64,000 nt of DNA from contig NZ_CP124535.1 in assembly GCF_029953595.1 (NCBI RefSeq), forward strand, positions 186,001 to 250,000, in the 5' to 3' direction. A program made the translations under genes and the position numbers. How positions within the stretch are numbered: the stretch's first letter is position 1; every line of letters starts with the position of its first letter. The notes under the pieces were generated by a model. That model saw only the letters and a program-made list of their open reading frames with translations, was not told the origin of the DNA and ran no database searches. The DNA comes from Fuscovulum ytuae (GTDB lineage Bacteria; Pseudomonadota; Alphaproteobacteria; Rhodobacterales; Rhodobacteraceae). Below are positions 26,384 through 34,888 of this stretch, piece by piece.

Positions 26384-26773
26384 ATGGCAGAGCTTAAACG
26401 GATTCTTCACGTCGAAGACGATGAGGATATCCTCATGATCGCGCGTCTGGCCCTTGCCGATCTTGGCGGGTTTGAGGTGCTGCAATGCATGTCCGGTCCC
26501 GAAGCGATCGAAAAGGGTGCGGCCTTTGCGCCGAACCTTCTGCTGCTGGACTTTATGATGCCGGAAATGAACGGCTTGCAAACGCTTCAGGCGCTGCGGA
26601 CGCAGGCGCCGCTTGCCGATGTGCCAGCGATCTTCATGACCGCCAAGCAGATCGAGACCGGCCATGCCGAATTCGACGGACTTGGCGTTTTGGGCAAGAT
26701 TACCAAGCCTTTCGATCCCGTTGCCCTGTCGAATGACATCATGCGCCTCTGGGGCCAGCGGCCGCAGGCCTAG
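26384..26773 (+). CDS. Single-domain response regulator
   Basis: This 129-aa protein is a bare CheY-like receiver. It has acidic pocket HVEDDED near residue 10, phosphoacceptor Asp in LLLLDFMMPEMNG, Thr in FMTAK and Lys in GKITKPF. There is no output domain. It is convergent with, and 15 bp from, the HPt gene, so it may pass phosphate to or from HPt. The ATG at 26384 follows CGGGGGG. Confidence 0.88.
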   Translation: MAELKRILHVEDDEDILMIARLALADLGGFEVLQCMSGPEAIEKGAAFAPNLLLLDFMMPEMNGLQTLQALRTQAPLADVPAIFMTAKQIETGHAEFDGLGVLGKITKPFDPVALSNDIMRLWGQRPQA

Positions 26774-26788
26774 GCGGGGCAGGGGCCG

Positions 26789-27151
26789 TTATGGCCCCTT
26801 GGCGATGGTTTCTTCGATCGCGTCGAGCAGCGTTTCCAACGCAAGTTCCAACTCGGGTGGAACCTCGATCACAGCCAAGGCCTCTTTCCACGGGTTGAGC
26901 ATTTCATCCACCTCGCCCGCCACGCGGCCAAGCGATTCGAAGCCCAGAGTGGGCGCCACACCGCGCATCTTGTGCGCGTCTTCCTGCAAGACCCGCATGG
27001 TTGCCGGATCGGGATTGCGGAAATCAGCAGAGCGCAGGTAGCTGGTTAGACGTTCACGGCGCGGGGCGAGTGTCGCCACGAAATGCGCGCGGATCGGCGC
27101 AAGGCGGGCGGCCAGATCGGCCTGCTGGGGAACATCAGCCTGGAACGTCAT
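26789..27151 (-). CDS. Histidine phosphotransfer (HPt) protein
   Basis: This 120-aa all-helical protein has the HPt signature AHKMRGVAPTLGFESLGRVAGEVD, where the His is the phosphoacceptor. It starts 4 bp after the kinase stop, so the two are probably made together. HPt proteins relay phosphate between a kinase and a separate receiver, here perhaps the CheY-like protein encoded at 26384-26773. Confidence 0.85.
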   Translation of the reverse strand: MTFQADVPQQADLAARLAPIRAHFVATLAPRRERLTSYLRSADFRNPDPATMRVLQEDAHKMRGVAPTLGFESLGRVAGEVDEMLNPWKEALAVIEVPPELELALETLLDAIEETIAKGP

Positions 27152-27155
27152 ATCG

Positions 27156-28580
27156 TCAGTCCTTCAAGGGAAAATCGATGACAAAGGTCGTGCCTTCGCC
27201 AAGTGCGCTTGTGTAATCGACGCTGCCCCCATGCGCCGACATGATTTCCTGTGCAATGCACAGACCCAGCCCGGTGCCGCCATGCGACCGGCGATCCGAA
27301 GAATCGACCTGAGTGAATTTTCCAAACACCTTTTCACGCGAATTGGGCGGGATGCCGATGCCATGATCCTGCACCTCGACCCAAGCGCGGCCTGCGCTGC
27401 GGCGGATACGCACTTCGACCTTTTCACCCCGCTTTGAGAACTTCACAGCGTTGGACAGAAGGTTGTCCAGCACCTGATGCAGGCGGTCCCGATCCGCCCG
27501 CACAAAGACGGGCTGCGCGCCGGGGGAAAAGTCGATGCTGATCCCGTAGGTTTGGGCAAAGGTTTCCATTGCCCCGATGCATTCCTCGACAATGTCGGCG
27601 AGGTCAATCTCATCGAAGCTATAGCTCATCTGCCCGGATTCGAGTTTTTGCAGATCGAGCAGATCATTGATCAGCGCAGAGAGGCGGATGCTGTTTTTAT
27701 GTGCGATTTCAAGAATGTTGCGCGCCTTGGCCGGATCGTTGTCGTAGGCCCCGGTGCGCAACAGACCAAGCGCCCCGTTGATCGAGGTCAGGGGCGTGCG
27801 CAATTCATGGCTGACGACGGACACGAATTGCGACTTCACCTCATAGGCGGCCTGCACCCGGTCACGTTCGCGCCGCAACTCATCCAACTGGTCAAGGCCG
27901 CGCCTGTAGAGCCTAAGGAAGATGATCGAACATTCGATCACAAAGAACAGCACGAAAACGACGGTAAAGAGTTGAAGCCACAGGAAATTCTTCAGGGGCG
28001 GCATCACGGCCAACAGGTCGGACACGGGAATGTAAAGGAAGACGCCCGTATAGACGACCAAGCGCAGAAGAAGGATCTGCGGGATCTGGTGGTTGTTCAC
28101 CGCCGCGAAGAGGCCCGCCGCAAAAAGGAAGAACAACGGCATGAAGTGGGATGATATCCCCTCCAGATGCGCGACGATCCCAGCCCAGAGGGCGATCGAT
28201 ATGCTGCTGAGCGTGGCCGTCAGGAAGAGAAGGTTCCGGTAGCGCCGCGCCTCGCGCAGGCTGCCGCCTTTCCAGCGCACGATGCGCAAAGACACCCAAG
28301 TGTCGGAAAATTCGCAGAACTGGATGAAGAGATAGCAGAAAACTGCGATCTCGATATCGTAGTAAAAGCCGCAAAGAAGGCCCGCCGCCGCATAGATCGT
28401 CTGGCGTTTCCAGAACAGCACAAGGCCGCCGTTCACATAATCGCGCACCTGTTTTTCCAGACGCGCGGCACTAGTTTCCATTCGCAGCATCCCGCGGACG
28501 TGGCGGCGCAGGCGCGCAATGGCAGATGGCCGCTGATTGCGGTCTGCCTGGCTGCTTGTGCTGAGCGGTGTGGATGTCAT
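27156..28580 (-). CDS. Membrane sensor histidine kinase
   Basis: This 474-aa protein has six predicted membrane helices (residues ~60-220) forming an integral sensor. A short coiled coil (QLDELRRERDRVQAAYEVK) leads to the H-box FVSVVSHELRTPLTSINGAL, then N-box VLDNLLSNAVKFS, G1 VQDHGIGIPP and G2 GGTGLGLCIAQEIMSAHGG. There is no receiver domain, so phosphate must leave through HPt or a separate receiver. It follows the 28601 gene by 20 bp and precedes HPt. The signal sensed is unknown. Confidence 0.92.
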   Translation of the reverse strand: MTSTPLSTSSQADRNQRPSAIARLRRHVRGMLRMETSAARLEKQVRDYVNGGLVLFWKRQTIYAAAGLLCGFYYDIEIAVFCYLFIQFCEFSDTWVSLRIVRWKGGSLREARRYRNLLFLTATLSSISIALWAGIVAHLEGISSHFMPLFFLFAAGLFAAVNNHQIPQILLLRLVVYTGVFLYIPVSDLLAVMPPLKNFLWLQLFTVVFVLFFVIECSIIFLRLYRRGLDQLDELRRERDRVQAAYEVKSQFVSVVSHELRTPLTSINGALGLLRTGAYDNDPAKARNILEIAHKNSIRLSALINDLLDLQKLESGQMSYSFDEIDLADIVEECIGAMETFAQTYGISIDFSPGAQPVFVRADRDRLHQVLDNLLSNAVKFSKRGEKVEVRIRRSAGRAWVEVQDHGIGIPPNSREKVFGKFTQVDSSDRRSHGGTGLGLCIAQEIMSAHGGSVDYTSALGEGTTFVIDFPLKD

Positions 28581-28600
28581 TCCCGTGCGGCCTTCTATCC

Positions 28601-28987
28601 CTAATGCAGCCGTACCCTGCGCAGCGCATCCATGGCCACGTCAATCGTGGCGGGAATCAACTGTTCGGGTAGCGGGACCCGGCGATAATCCAGCATCAGG
28701 AAAGTGGTGTCGATGCAGGTTGTCCGATGAGGCACGTAGTTCGTCTGCGAAAATGTTCCATGGGCCTCGATTGCATCGCCCAAGGATATTTCGCCCAGAA
28801 AACGTTCCATCAGCGCAGGGTCGGATAGGGTAAAGGTCGTGCGCTGCGGATAGGGGTTGCGTCCGGGCGTGTCTTGCGCGGGTTCAAGCGAGATGTCGAC
28901 CAGCAGCCGCCGCTCGGGGCGTTCCAGCAAAAGCAGGTCGGCGACTTCGCCGAAGAAGCGGAAGGATTGGAAATAGCGCGGCATCAT
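28601..28987 (-). CDS. Conserved protein upstream of the histidine kinase, function unknown
   Basis: The 128-aa product (MMPRYFQSFRFFGEVADLLL...) is soluble, with alternating hydrophobic and charged strands and no motif I recognise. It starts the leftward operon with the kinase and HPt, 20 bp from the kinase. An alternative ATG at 29011 adds eight residues; the choice between them is open because both have only G-rich upstream sequence. Confidence 0.6.
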   Translation of the reverse strand: MMPRYFQSFRFFGEVADLLLLERPERRLLVDISLEPAQDTPGRNPYPQRTTFTLSDPALMERFLGEISLGDAIEAHGTFSQTNYVPHRTTCIDTTFLMLDYRRVPLPEQLIPATIDVAMDALRRVRLH

Positions 28988-29543
28988 GGCCCCCAAGGCA
29001 TGGTCTTGCATCTACCCGCCGCCATCAGAGTGCCGACGGGATCATTACCGCCCCGGTGTCGCGCGTCACTTGGACCATTTTGTGGTCACCCTGAGGTCAA
29101 TTCTGGCGCTTTCGTGCTGTTCTGGGCCGAATCGCGTAAAAGCTGACTTGCAATATTTCAATTCCACTGTAGGCAGAGTGTTGCGAAATGGGAAACAGTG
29201 GTCTGTGGTCAGAACTTGTGCGGATGTCCGGAATCCTCAAATTCAGCAAAAGGGGCTGCATGAGGAGCTACCTACAAAATCTTGTATGGTAAGGATTTTT
29301 CGTGATTGCCTATTTGCCACAGTTTCGCCGGATTCGCAGAAAGTGGGAAAAATGGGTTAGCGTTTTGTCCAAGCGCATGCCCTTGTAAATTAACAATTGT
29401 TACCAAGTGAGCGCGCAATGGCCAGCCTACCACCCCAAAGACGCGACGCCCGCTTCAACGCGGCGTCGGGTTCCAAGGTGAACGATGGGAAGTCTCTTCC
29501 CGCCATCGGACCTGCGCGAGAGGCAGGTGGAACCGGGAACTTG
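28988..29543. other. Divergent control region of the kinase operon and the AHL synthase
   Basis: About 550 bp, clearly AT-richer between 29140 and 29410 than the surrounding genes. It holds the perfect palindrome TAACAATTGTTA at 29391-29402. A frame fused to the synthase runs from 29397, but its first 49 codons read as low-complexity charged sequence, so I treat this as leader DNA. Confidence 0.5.
29391..29402. promoter_or_regulatory. Perfect 12-bp palindrome upstream of the AHL synthase
   Basis: TAACAATTGTTA, preceded by T, so that TTAA and TTAC flank CAATTG. It is close to, but not equal to, the CtrA half-site pair TTAA-N7-TTAA. It lies about 140 bp before the chosen start. Confidence 0.5.
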
Positions 29544-30131
29544 ATGCTGACGACAACACTCTCATTCCAGAACATGCACCAACATGGTGACCTGTTCGTG
29601 AATCTTCTGCGCGCAAGGCGTAACTCTTTCATCGTAAAGAACAATTGGCGCTTGCCCGAAGCCGAGGGCATGGAGTTCGACCAATACGATACGCCCGCCA
29701 GCCGCTGGATCGCCGTGCATGAGAATGGCGAAGTTCTGGCCGGCGTGCGTCTGACCCCGACGACGGCACGGGTGGGCATGTATACCTACATGATCCGTGA
29801 TGCGCAGCGCGGCATGCTCGAGTCCATCCCGTCGGACCTGATGGATTTCGAGGCCCCGGTGGACCCGAAAATCTGGGAAGCGTCGCGCATCTTCGTATCC
29901 AATGCCGTGCCCGCGCGGCTGCGCAAAAAGGTTCAAGGCGATCTGATGTACGAGATGATCCGCACTGCGCGATCCCTTGGGGCGCAGAAGATCATCGCTT
30001 TCGGCCCTGCGGTCTGGCCGCGCTGGATCGGGCGGCTTGGCCTGAGGGCCAAACCCGCCGGGCCGGTCATGGAGCTTGACGGCGTGCGGGTGCAGGTTGC
30101 TGTGATGGACCTTGACCCACGCCTGCATTAA
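29544..30131 (+). CDS. Acyl-homoserine-lactone synthase (LuxI family)
   Basis: This 195-aa protein carries the conserved LuxI residues in order: R and F in ARRNSF, W in NNWRLPEAEG, E/D/D in MEFDQYD, R in AGVRLTPT, and E/R in WEASRIFVS. It makes an acyl-HSL from S-adenosylmethionine and an acyl-ACP or acyl-CoA donor. There is no adjacent LuxR partner; instead it is surrounded by phosphorelay genes. Its end overlaps the convergent receiver/GGDEF gene by 65 bp. Start: ATG 29544; in-frame ATG 29418 and TTG 29397 are alternatives. Confidence 0.88.
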   Translation: MLTTTLSFQNMHQHGDLFVNLLRARRNSFIVKNNWRLPEAEGMEFDQYDTPASRWIAVHENGEVLAGVRLTPTTARVGMYTYMIRDAQRGMLESIPSDLMDFEAPVDPKIWEASRIFVSNAVPARLRKKVQGDLMYEMIRTARSLGAQKIIAFGPAVWPRWIGRLGLRAKPAGPVMELDGVRVQVAVMDLDPRLH

Positions 30132-31173
30132 GCTCTCCGCGCAGGCGCGCCAGATCATCGGTCAGCATCTGGCGCAACATGCCTTCATAGGCGGTGCGAT
30201 CCTGTTCACCACGATACCGCGCAAGTGACCGTTCCGGCAGGCTGCGCGGCACGGGGGCGGGGGGGCCTGCATTCTGAAGCTTCTTTTCAACCGCTGCTGC
30301 CGCCTTGTTCACCGATTGCAGCGATCCAAACCGCGTGATCGATCCAAGCGACATGCGTTCGCCCACGGCGACGGTGATCCCCTGTCCGGCAAGGATCGAT
30401 CCGTTGATATGCGCCTCGATATCTTCGGGCGTCAGGCGGCTGCGATTGTGGCTGATGGCCAGAAAGATGCCATTGCCGCGATAGGAAAGGACGCTGCCTT
30501 CGCCTTCGGTCGCCTCGGCAAAGGCCTGGCCGACCATGCGCAATCGCGCAAGGAATTCGGACGGGCGATGCTGGGCGTGCATGCGTTCCACATCCTGTAC
30601 CTTCAGCGCGATGACATTTGACGTAAAGAGCCGCGCCCGTGTCAGGGAGAGGATATAGTTTTCGAAAGACAGATAGGCGATCGTGCGGGGCAAGGTGCCC
30701 AGATCGACCGGATCATGCAGAGATACGGCCGGGAATGTCTTGATCTCACGCTTGAGCCGTTCAAGCATGGTTTGCGTATCGGCCAGACGGGTGCGTTCTT
30801 CAACAAGACGATGGGCCATGCCGATCCGGGCCGAGAGTTCCAAAAGATCGAAGGGTTTGGTGATGTAATCGGTGGCCCCGGCCATGAAGGCGCGCTCGAT
30901 ATAGTCGCGCTGCGACATGGCGGTCAGCATCAGGATGGGCGTTGTGGCATAGGCATGCAGGCCGCGCACCTCGCGGCAGAGGGCGATGCCATCCATGCCG
31001 GGCATTTGGATGTCCAGCAGAAGGCAATCGAACGGGGTCGTGGTCGCTGCGATCACGCCAAGCGCTTCATGTGCCGAACGGGCCCTCGACATGCGTTCAT
31101 GGCCCGCAAGCGCCAGCGCCTCGGCCAGAAGGTCAAGAATCGTGTCGTCATCATCGACGGCGAGTATCTTCAT
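30067..31173 (-). CDS. Response regulator with degenerate GGDEF-like output domain
   Basis: This 368-aa protein begins with a receiver (KILAVDDDDTILDLL, phospho-Asp in LLLDIQMPGMDG, LTAMS, TKPFDLLEL). A helical linker (ERTRLADTQTMLERLKREIK) leads to a C-terminal domain with GGDEF-type topology in which the signature is replaced by YRGNGIFLA, so cyclase activity is unlikely. The last ~40 residues are charged and low-complexity. It overlaps the AHL synthase tail to tail. It is probably a protein-binding or c-di-GMP-sensing output. Confidence 0.8.
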   Translation of the reverse strand: MKILAVDDDDTILDLLAEALALAGHERMSRARSAHEALGVIAATTTPFDCLLLDIQMPGMDGIALCREVRGLHAYATTPILMLTAMSQRDYIERAFMAGATDYITKPFDLLELSARIGMAHRLVEERTRLADTQTMLERLKREIKTFPAVSLHDPVDLGTLPRTIAYLSFENYILSLTRARLFTSNVIALKVQDVERMHAQHRPSEFLARLRMVGQAFAEATEGEGSVLSYRGNGIFLAISHNRSRLTPEDIEAHINGSILAGQGITVAVGERMSLGSITRFGSLQSVNKAAAAVEKKLQNAGPPAPVPRSLPERSLARYRGEQDRTAYEGMLRQMLTDDLARLRGELNAGVGQGPSQQPAPARRQAP

Positions 31174-31574
31174 GCTGCAACCAGGTGCCTAGGGCGTCCG
31201 CAGGTTGTCACCTACACTCAATCCGCGCGGTCGGACTTCCGCACGGCACAGCAACAGCACTGGCATTACTGAACCCCTTCTCTTCGGGCAAATCATGTCC
31301 AGAGCGGGGCAGAAATCCGGCGTTTTGACCGAAAGGATGGGGAATCTTCGGGGCAGGGGGCATATTGTTTCGTTTAAGCTGACGATGAAGCGTTCAGGGC
31401 ACGTGGGCGCGCGCGGCCTTTCTCTGGACGCAAGACGGGTGGGCCGTCCCGTGCGGGCAGGCTATTCGGGATGGCGTGAAGCTGCGTCAAATTATTTCAT
31501 CAAGGGAAAATAATTTGACGTGGATTGCGCGCGAGGATTAGCCTTCTGGCAACAAACCACAAAAGACGACTGAC
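31174..31574. other. Divergent control region upstream of tmm
   Basis: 400 bp between the receiver/GGDEF gene and tmm. The right half contains the perfect inverted repeat at 31485-31520. No gene is apparent; an open frame at 31205-31513 has no coding character. Confidence 0.5.
31485..31520. promoter_or_regulatory. 13-bp perfect inverted repeat upstream of tmm
   Basis: CGTCAAATTATTT (31485-31497), 10-bp spacer, AAATAATTTGACG (31508-31520). The centres of the arms are 23 bp apart, about two helical turns, as in dimer operators. It is 66 bp before the tmm start. It could also be read as an RNA hairpin or as a member of the AT-rich hairpin family seen elsewhere in the window. Confidence 0.65.
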
Positions 31575-31586
31575 ATGGAGGGTGAC

Positions 31587-32930
31587 GTGAAGAAACGTGT
31601 TGCGGTGATCGGCGCAGGGCCATCGGGGCTTGCGCAGCTGAGGGCTTTCCAATCCGCCAAGGCGAAGGGTGCCGATATCCCCGAAGTCGTCTGTTTTGAA
31701 AAGCAATCGAACTGGGGCGGGCTCTGGAACTATACGTGGCGCACCGGGCTGGATGAAAACGGCGAGCCGGTCCATTGTTCGATGTATCGCTATCTGTGGT
31801 CCAATGGGCCTAAGGAAGGCCTTGAGTTCGCCGACTATTCCTTTGAGGAACATTTCGGAAAGCAGATCGCCAGCTATCCGCCGCGCGCCGTTCTGTTCGA
31901 CTATATCGAGGGCCGGGTGAAGAAGGCGGGGGTGCGCGACTGGATCCGCTTTTCCACCACGATCCGCATGGTGAAGTATCACGAAGCAACGGGAACCTTC
32001 ACCGTCACCGCGCATGATCTGAAGGCGGATCGGATGTATGACGAGGAATTCGATCATGTGATTGTCGCCTCGGGCCATTTCTCGGTGCCGAACGTTCCGG
32101 AATATCCGGGTTTCGACAAGTTCAACGGGCGTGTCCTGCATGCCCATGATTTCCGCGATGCGCGGGAATTCACGGGCAAGGACCTGCTGATCATGGGCAC
32201 GTCCTATTCGGCCGAGGATGTCGGGTCGCAATGCTGGAAATACGGGGCAAAGTCGATCACCAGCACCTATCGCCGCGACCCCATGGGCTTTAACTGGCCC
32301 GCGAATTGGGAGGAAAAGCCGGGTCTGGTGCGGGTGGATGAGAATACTGCCTATTTCGGCGATGGCAGCAGCAAGAAGATCGACGCAATCATCCTTTGCA
32401 CGGGCTACAAGCACCATTTCCCCTTCCTGCCCGATGATCTGCGGCTGAAAACGGCGAACCGGCTTGCAACTGCGGACCTCTACAAGGGTGTGGCGTGGGT
32501 GCATAACCCCAAGCTGTTCTATCTGGGCATGCAGGACCAGTGGTTCACCTTCAACATGTTCGATGCGCAGGCTTGGTGGGTGCGGGATGCGATCATGGGG
32601 CGCATCGCCATTCCGTCGGACAAGGCGGTGCTTCTAAAGGATGTCGAAAACCGGGTCGCAGGCGAGGATGCGGGGCAGGATGCCCATGACGCCATCCATT
32701 ACCAAGGCGATTATGTGAAGGAGCTGATTGCCGAGACGGATTATCCGTCCTTTGACGTGGATGGGGCCTGCGAGGCCTTCTTCGAGTGGAAGGACCATAA
32801 GAAGAAAGACATCATGTCCTTCCGCGACAATGCCTATAAATCGGTGATTACCGGCACGATGGCCCCGATCCACCATACGCCATGGAAGGACGCGCTGGAG
32901 GATTCGATGGAAAGCTATCTGAAGAACTGA
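31587..32930 (+). CDS. tmm: Trimethylamine monooxygenase (flavin-containing)
   Basis: This 447-aa flavin monooxygenase oxidises trimethylamine to TMAO with NADPH and O2. It shows FAD motif [37 protein letters not shown], the FMO fingerprint [16 protein letters not shown] motif [13 protein letters not shown] and [12 protein letters not shown], all as in characterised roseobacter Tmm. Start: GGAGGG lies just before the GTG at 31587, giving VKKRVAVIG, which matches the known N-terminus; the ATG at 31575 has no ribosome site. It heads the methylated-amine block and ends at a terminator. Confidence 0.95.
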   Translation: MKKRVAVIGAGPSGLAQLRAFQSAKAKGADIPEVVCFEKQSNWGGLWNYTWRTGLDENGEPVHCSMYRYLWSNGPKEGLEFADYSFEEHFGKQIASYPPRAVLFDYIEGRVKKAGVRDWIRFSTTIRMVKYHEATGTFTVTAHDLKADRMYDEEFDHVIVASGHFSVPNVPEYPGFDKFNGRVLHAHDFRDAREFTGKDLLIMGTSYSAEDVGSQCWKYGAKSITSTYRRDPMGFNWPANWEEKPGLVRVDENTAYFGDGSSKKIDAIILCTGYKHHFPFLPDDLRLKTANRLATADLYKGVAWVHNPKLFYLGMQDQWFTFNMFDAQAWWVRDAIMGRIAIPSDKAVLLKDVENRVAGEDAGQDAHDAIHYQGDYVKELIAETDYPSFDVDGACEAFFEWKDHKKKDIMSFRDNAYKSVITGTMAPIHHTPWKDALEDSMESYLKN

Positions 32931-32953
32931 CCATCCCTCACGCGCATGAATCA

Positions 32954-32990
32954 ACGGCTCCGGTCCTGTACCGGGGCCGTTTGTCTTTTT
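32954..32990 (+). terminator. Intrinsic terminator of tmm
   Basis: ACGGCTCCGG/CCGGGGCCGT (one G-U pair) with a 7-nt loop, followed by TTGTCTTTTT. Confidence 0.85.
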
Positions 32991-33078
32991 GCAGTCGCCC
33001 CCATTCTGCCGAAAAATTGTGCAATTTCGACGCGCATGTGCCGTTTACGACACTTAATTCGGCCCGCAATTCGCGGTT

Positions 33079-33096
33079 GGGGAAATTTTTTTCGCC
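33079..33096. promoter_or_regulatory. A-tract/T-tract motif upstream of amt
   Basis: GGGGAAATTTTTTTCGCC lies about 100 bp before amt. Closely similar sequence occurs before the APC permease (34871-34888) and before dmmD (37053-37068). An imperfect palindrome, CGAAAAATTGTGCAATTTCG, occurs nearby at about 33011-33030. Confidence 0.45.
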
Positions 33097-33198
33097 TTGG
33101 GTGAATTTCTGGCGCGGCGTCACGCCCCATCCATGGTCTACTTTTCGAACAAGCCGCCTTGGCGACGATCAGGGCGGCACCGACAACAGGGGAAATCG

Positions 33199-34584
33199 AT
33201 GGAAGAACAAGTTGCAGCTTTGGCGGCCGAACTTGCCGCCCTTAAGGATGCCACGGCCGGATTGAACCGGACGACGGCAGAAACCTTCTACTACCTAACC
33301 ATTCCGCTGATGGTGCTGATCCACGCGGGCTTCCTGTCTTATGAGATGGGGGCCTCGCGCGCGAAAAACGCGCTGGCGTCGGGGATCAAGAACATCCTCG
33401 CCTTCGCCTTCATCATCCCGACCTTCTACTATGCGGGCTGGTTCATCTATTGGGCCTTCCCCACCGGGTTTTCGATGTCGGCGGGTCCTGCGGGGATCTC
33501 TGGCCTTGAATATGCCATCGCGGCGGCAAGTCCGGTTGGGTCGGTGATGGGGCCCAGTCTGGCCGATAGCGCGACGGGCGTCTTCTTTGGGGCCTTTGCG
33601 ATGTTCGCTGCAACCACGGCATCCATCATGTCGGGCAGCCTGATCGAGCGTATCCAGATCGTGGGCTTTACCATTCTGGCCATTGCGCTGGGCAGCTTTG
33701 TCTGGATTCTTGGCGCGGCCTGGGGTTGGCATGCGGATGGCTGGTTGGTCACGAGCCTTGGTTACCACGATTTCGGCGCATCCGGCGTGGTGCACGCCAT
33801 TGCAGGCTTCTTCACGTTGGGCGTCCTGATCAACCTTGGCGCGCGAATCGGGAAGTTCAATCCCGATGGTACGGCCAATTCGATCCCAGGCCATTCGATG
33901 CCGGCAACGCTTGTGGGCCTGATGCTGATCATCGCGGGGTTCTGGGGCTTTCTTATGGCCTGCGTCATCTTCCCGGGTGAACCGTGGTCGTGGGGAATCG
34001 GCATCTTTGCCAATATCTACGGCACGCCGGTTACGCTTTCGGCACTCACCTTCAACATCCTGATGGGCTTTGCCGGTGGCGCGATTGCGGCATGGGCGAT
34101 GACCCGCGATCCGTTCTGGATGATGTCAGGGGCGCTCGGCGGCATCATCTCGGTGGCGGCGGGGCTTGATCTTTACTGGCCGCCGATGGCCTTTGTCATC
34201 GCTATGATCGGCGGGGTGATCATGCCGCTCGCTGCGGGTGTTGTCGAAAAGATGCGCATTGACGATGCCGTGGGGGCCGTTGCCCTGCACGGCGTGGTCG
34301 GCCTTTGGGGCGTGGTCGCGGTGGGGATCTTCGCGTCGGGCTATCCGGCCCTGACGGCGGAAGGCGCGCCGGCCATCACGCTTTACGGGCAGATCGTCGG
34401 TGCTGTCGTGATGGCGGTTCTGGGCTTTGTTCCGGGCTATGTCATCTCGCTTCTGCTCAAGCAAATGGGGCTCTTGCGCGTCCCGGCAGAGTCCGAGGTG
34501 ATGGGCCTTGATAAGGTCAAGGTGCCTGCGCAGGCCTATCCCGAATTCCTGACGGGGCCTGCCCCCACCACTCCGGCCGAATGA
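33199..34584 (+). CDS. amt: Ammonium transporter (Amt family)
   Basis: This 461-aa inner-membrane protein has about 11 helices. Amt motifs include GHSMPATLVGLMLIIAGFWGF, DDAVGAVALHGVVGLWGVVAVGIFA and the twin His positions (VVHAIAG and ALHGV). It begins with a short charged helix (MEEQVAALAAELAALKDATAGL) not usual in AmtB. No glnK is adjacent; it is followed instead by a 54-aa membrane protein. In this block it likely recovers ammonium from methylamine breakdown, or may carry methylammonium. AGGGGA fixes the ATG at 33199. Confidence 0.93.
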   Translation: MEEQVAALAAELAALKDATAGLNRTTAETFYYLTIPLMVLIHAGFLSYEMGASRAKNALASGIKNILAFAFIIPTFYYAGWFIYWAFPTGFSMSAGPAGISGLEYAIAAASPVGSVMGPSLADSATGVFFGAFAMFAATTASIMSGSLIERIQIVGFTILAIALGSFVWILGAAWGWHADGWLVTSLGYHDFGASGVVHAIAGFFTLGVLINLGARIGKFNPDGTANSIPGHSMPATLVGLMLIIAGFWGFLMACVIFPGEPWSWGIGIFANIYGTPVTLSALTFNILMGFAGGAIAAWAMTRDPFWMMSGALGGIISVAAGLDLYWPPMAFVIAMIGGVIMPLAAGVVEKMRIDDAVGAVALHGVVGLWGVVAVGIFASGYPALTAEGAPAITLYGQIVGAVVMAVLGFVPGYVISLLLKQMGLLRVPAESEVMGLDKVKVPAQAYPEFLTGPAPTTPAE

Positions 34585-34606
34585 AACGCGGAAAGGACAA
34601 AGAACC

Positions 34607-34771
34607 ATGCTGATCGGAACGAACATCACTGACTGGTCCGCCGTCGAAGGCACCTATTACGCAGGTGTCGGGTCAGAGGGCATCTGGCTTGCGATTTCCA
34701 TCGTGCTTTGCATCGGGGCCCTGGTCCTTGGGGCGCGGCATGAGAAGGCGGCCTATCGGAAGGTGAAATAG
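34607..34771 (+). CDS. 54-aa single-helix membrane protein downstream of amt
   Basis: The peptide starts MLIGTNITDWSAVEGTYYAG, then has one membrane helix (IWLAISIVLCIGALVLGA) and a basic tail (RHEKAAYRKVK). AAAGGA sits 10 nt upstream, the gene begins 22 bp after amt, and a strong terminator follows, so it is cotranscribed with amt. No family is known to me; a small accessory subunit of the transporter is the simplest inference. Confidence 0.75.
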   Translation: MLIGTNITDWSAVEGTYYAGVGSEGIWLAISIVLCIGALVLGARHEKAAYRKVK

Positions 34772-34797
34772 ACCACAAAGCCCTTGAGAAAAAAGAC

Positions 34798-34827
34798 AAA
34801 GGCCCGGGCATCTCGCCCGGGCCTTTT
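34798..34827 (+). terminator. Intrinsic terminator after amt and the 54-aa gene
   Basis: AAAGGCCCGGGC/GCCCGGGCCTTT forms a perfect 12-bp stem with loop ATCTC and ends in TTTT. Confidence 0.92.
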
Positions 34828-34870
34828 CGCATGGCCAAAGGTGCGCATGTCATGCTGCGGCGCAGCTAGA

Positions 34871-34888
34871 GGAAAAATTTTTTCGCAC
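34871..34888. promoter_or_regulatory. A-tract/T-tract motif upstream of the APC permease
   Basis: GGAAAAATTTTTTCGCAC, nearly the same as the sequences at 33079-33096 (amt) and 37053-37068 (dmmD). It lies about 235 bp before the permease start. Confidence 0.45.

Noticed and set aside
26215-26397. 60-codon frame before the receiver gene
   Set aside because: It overlaps the receiver start in another frame, has no ribosome site and no recognisable product.
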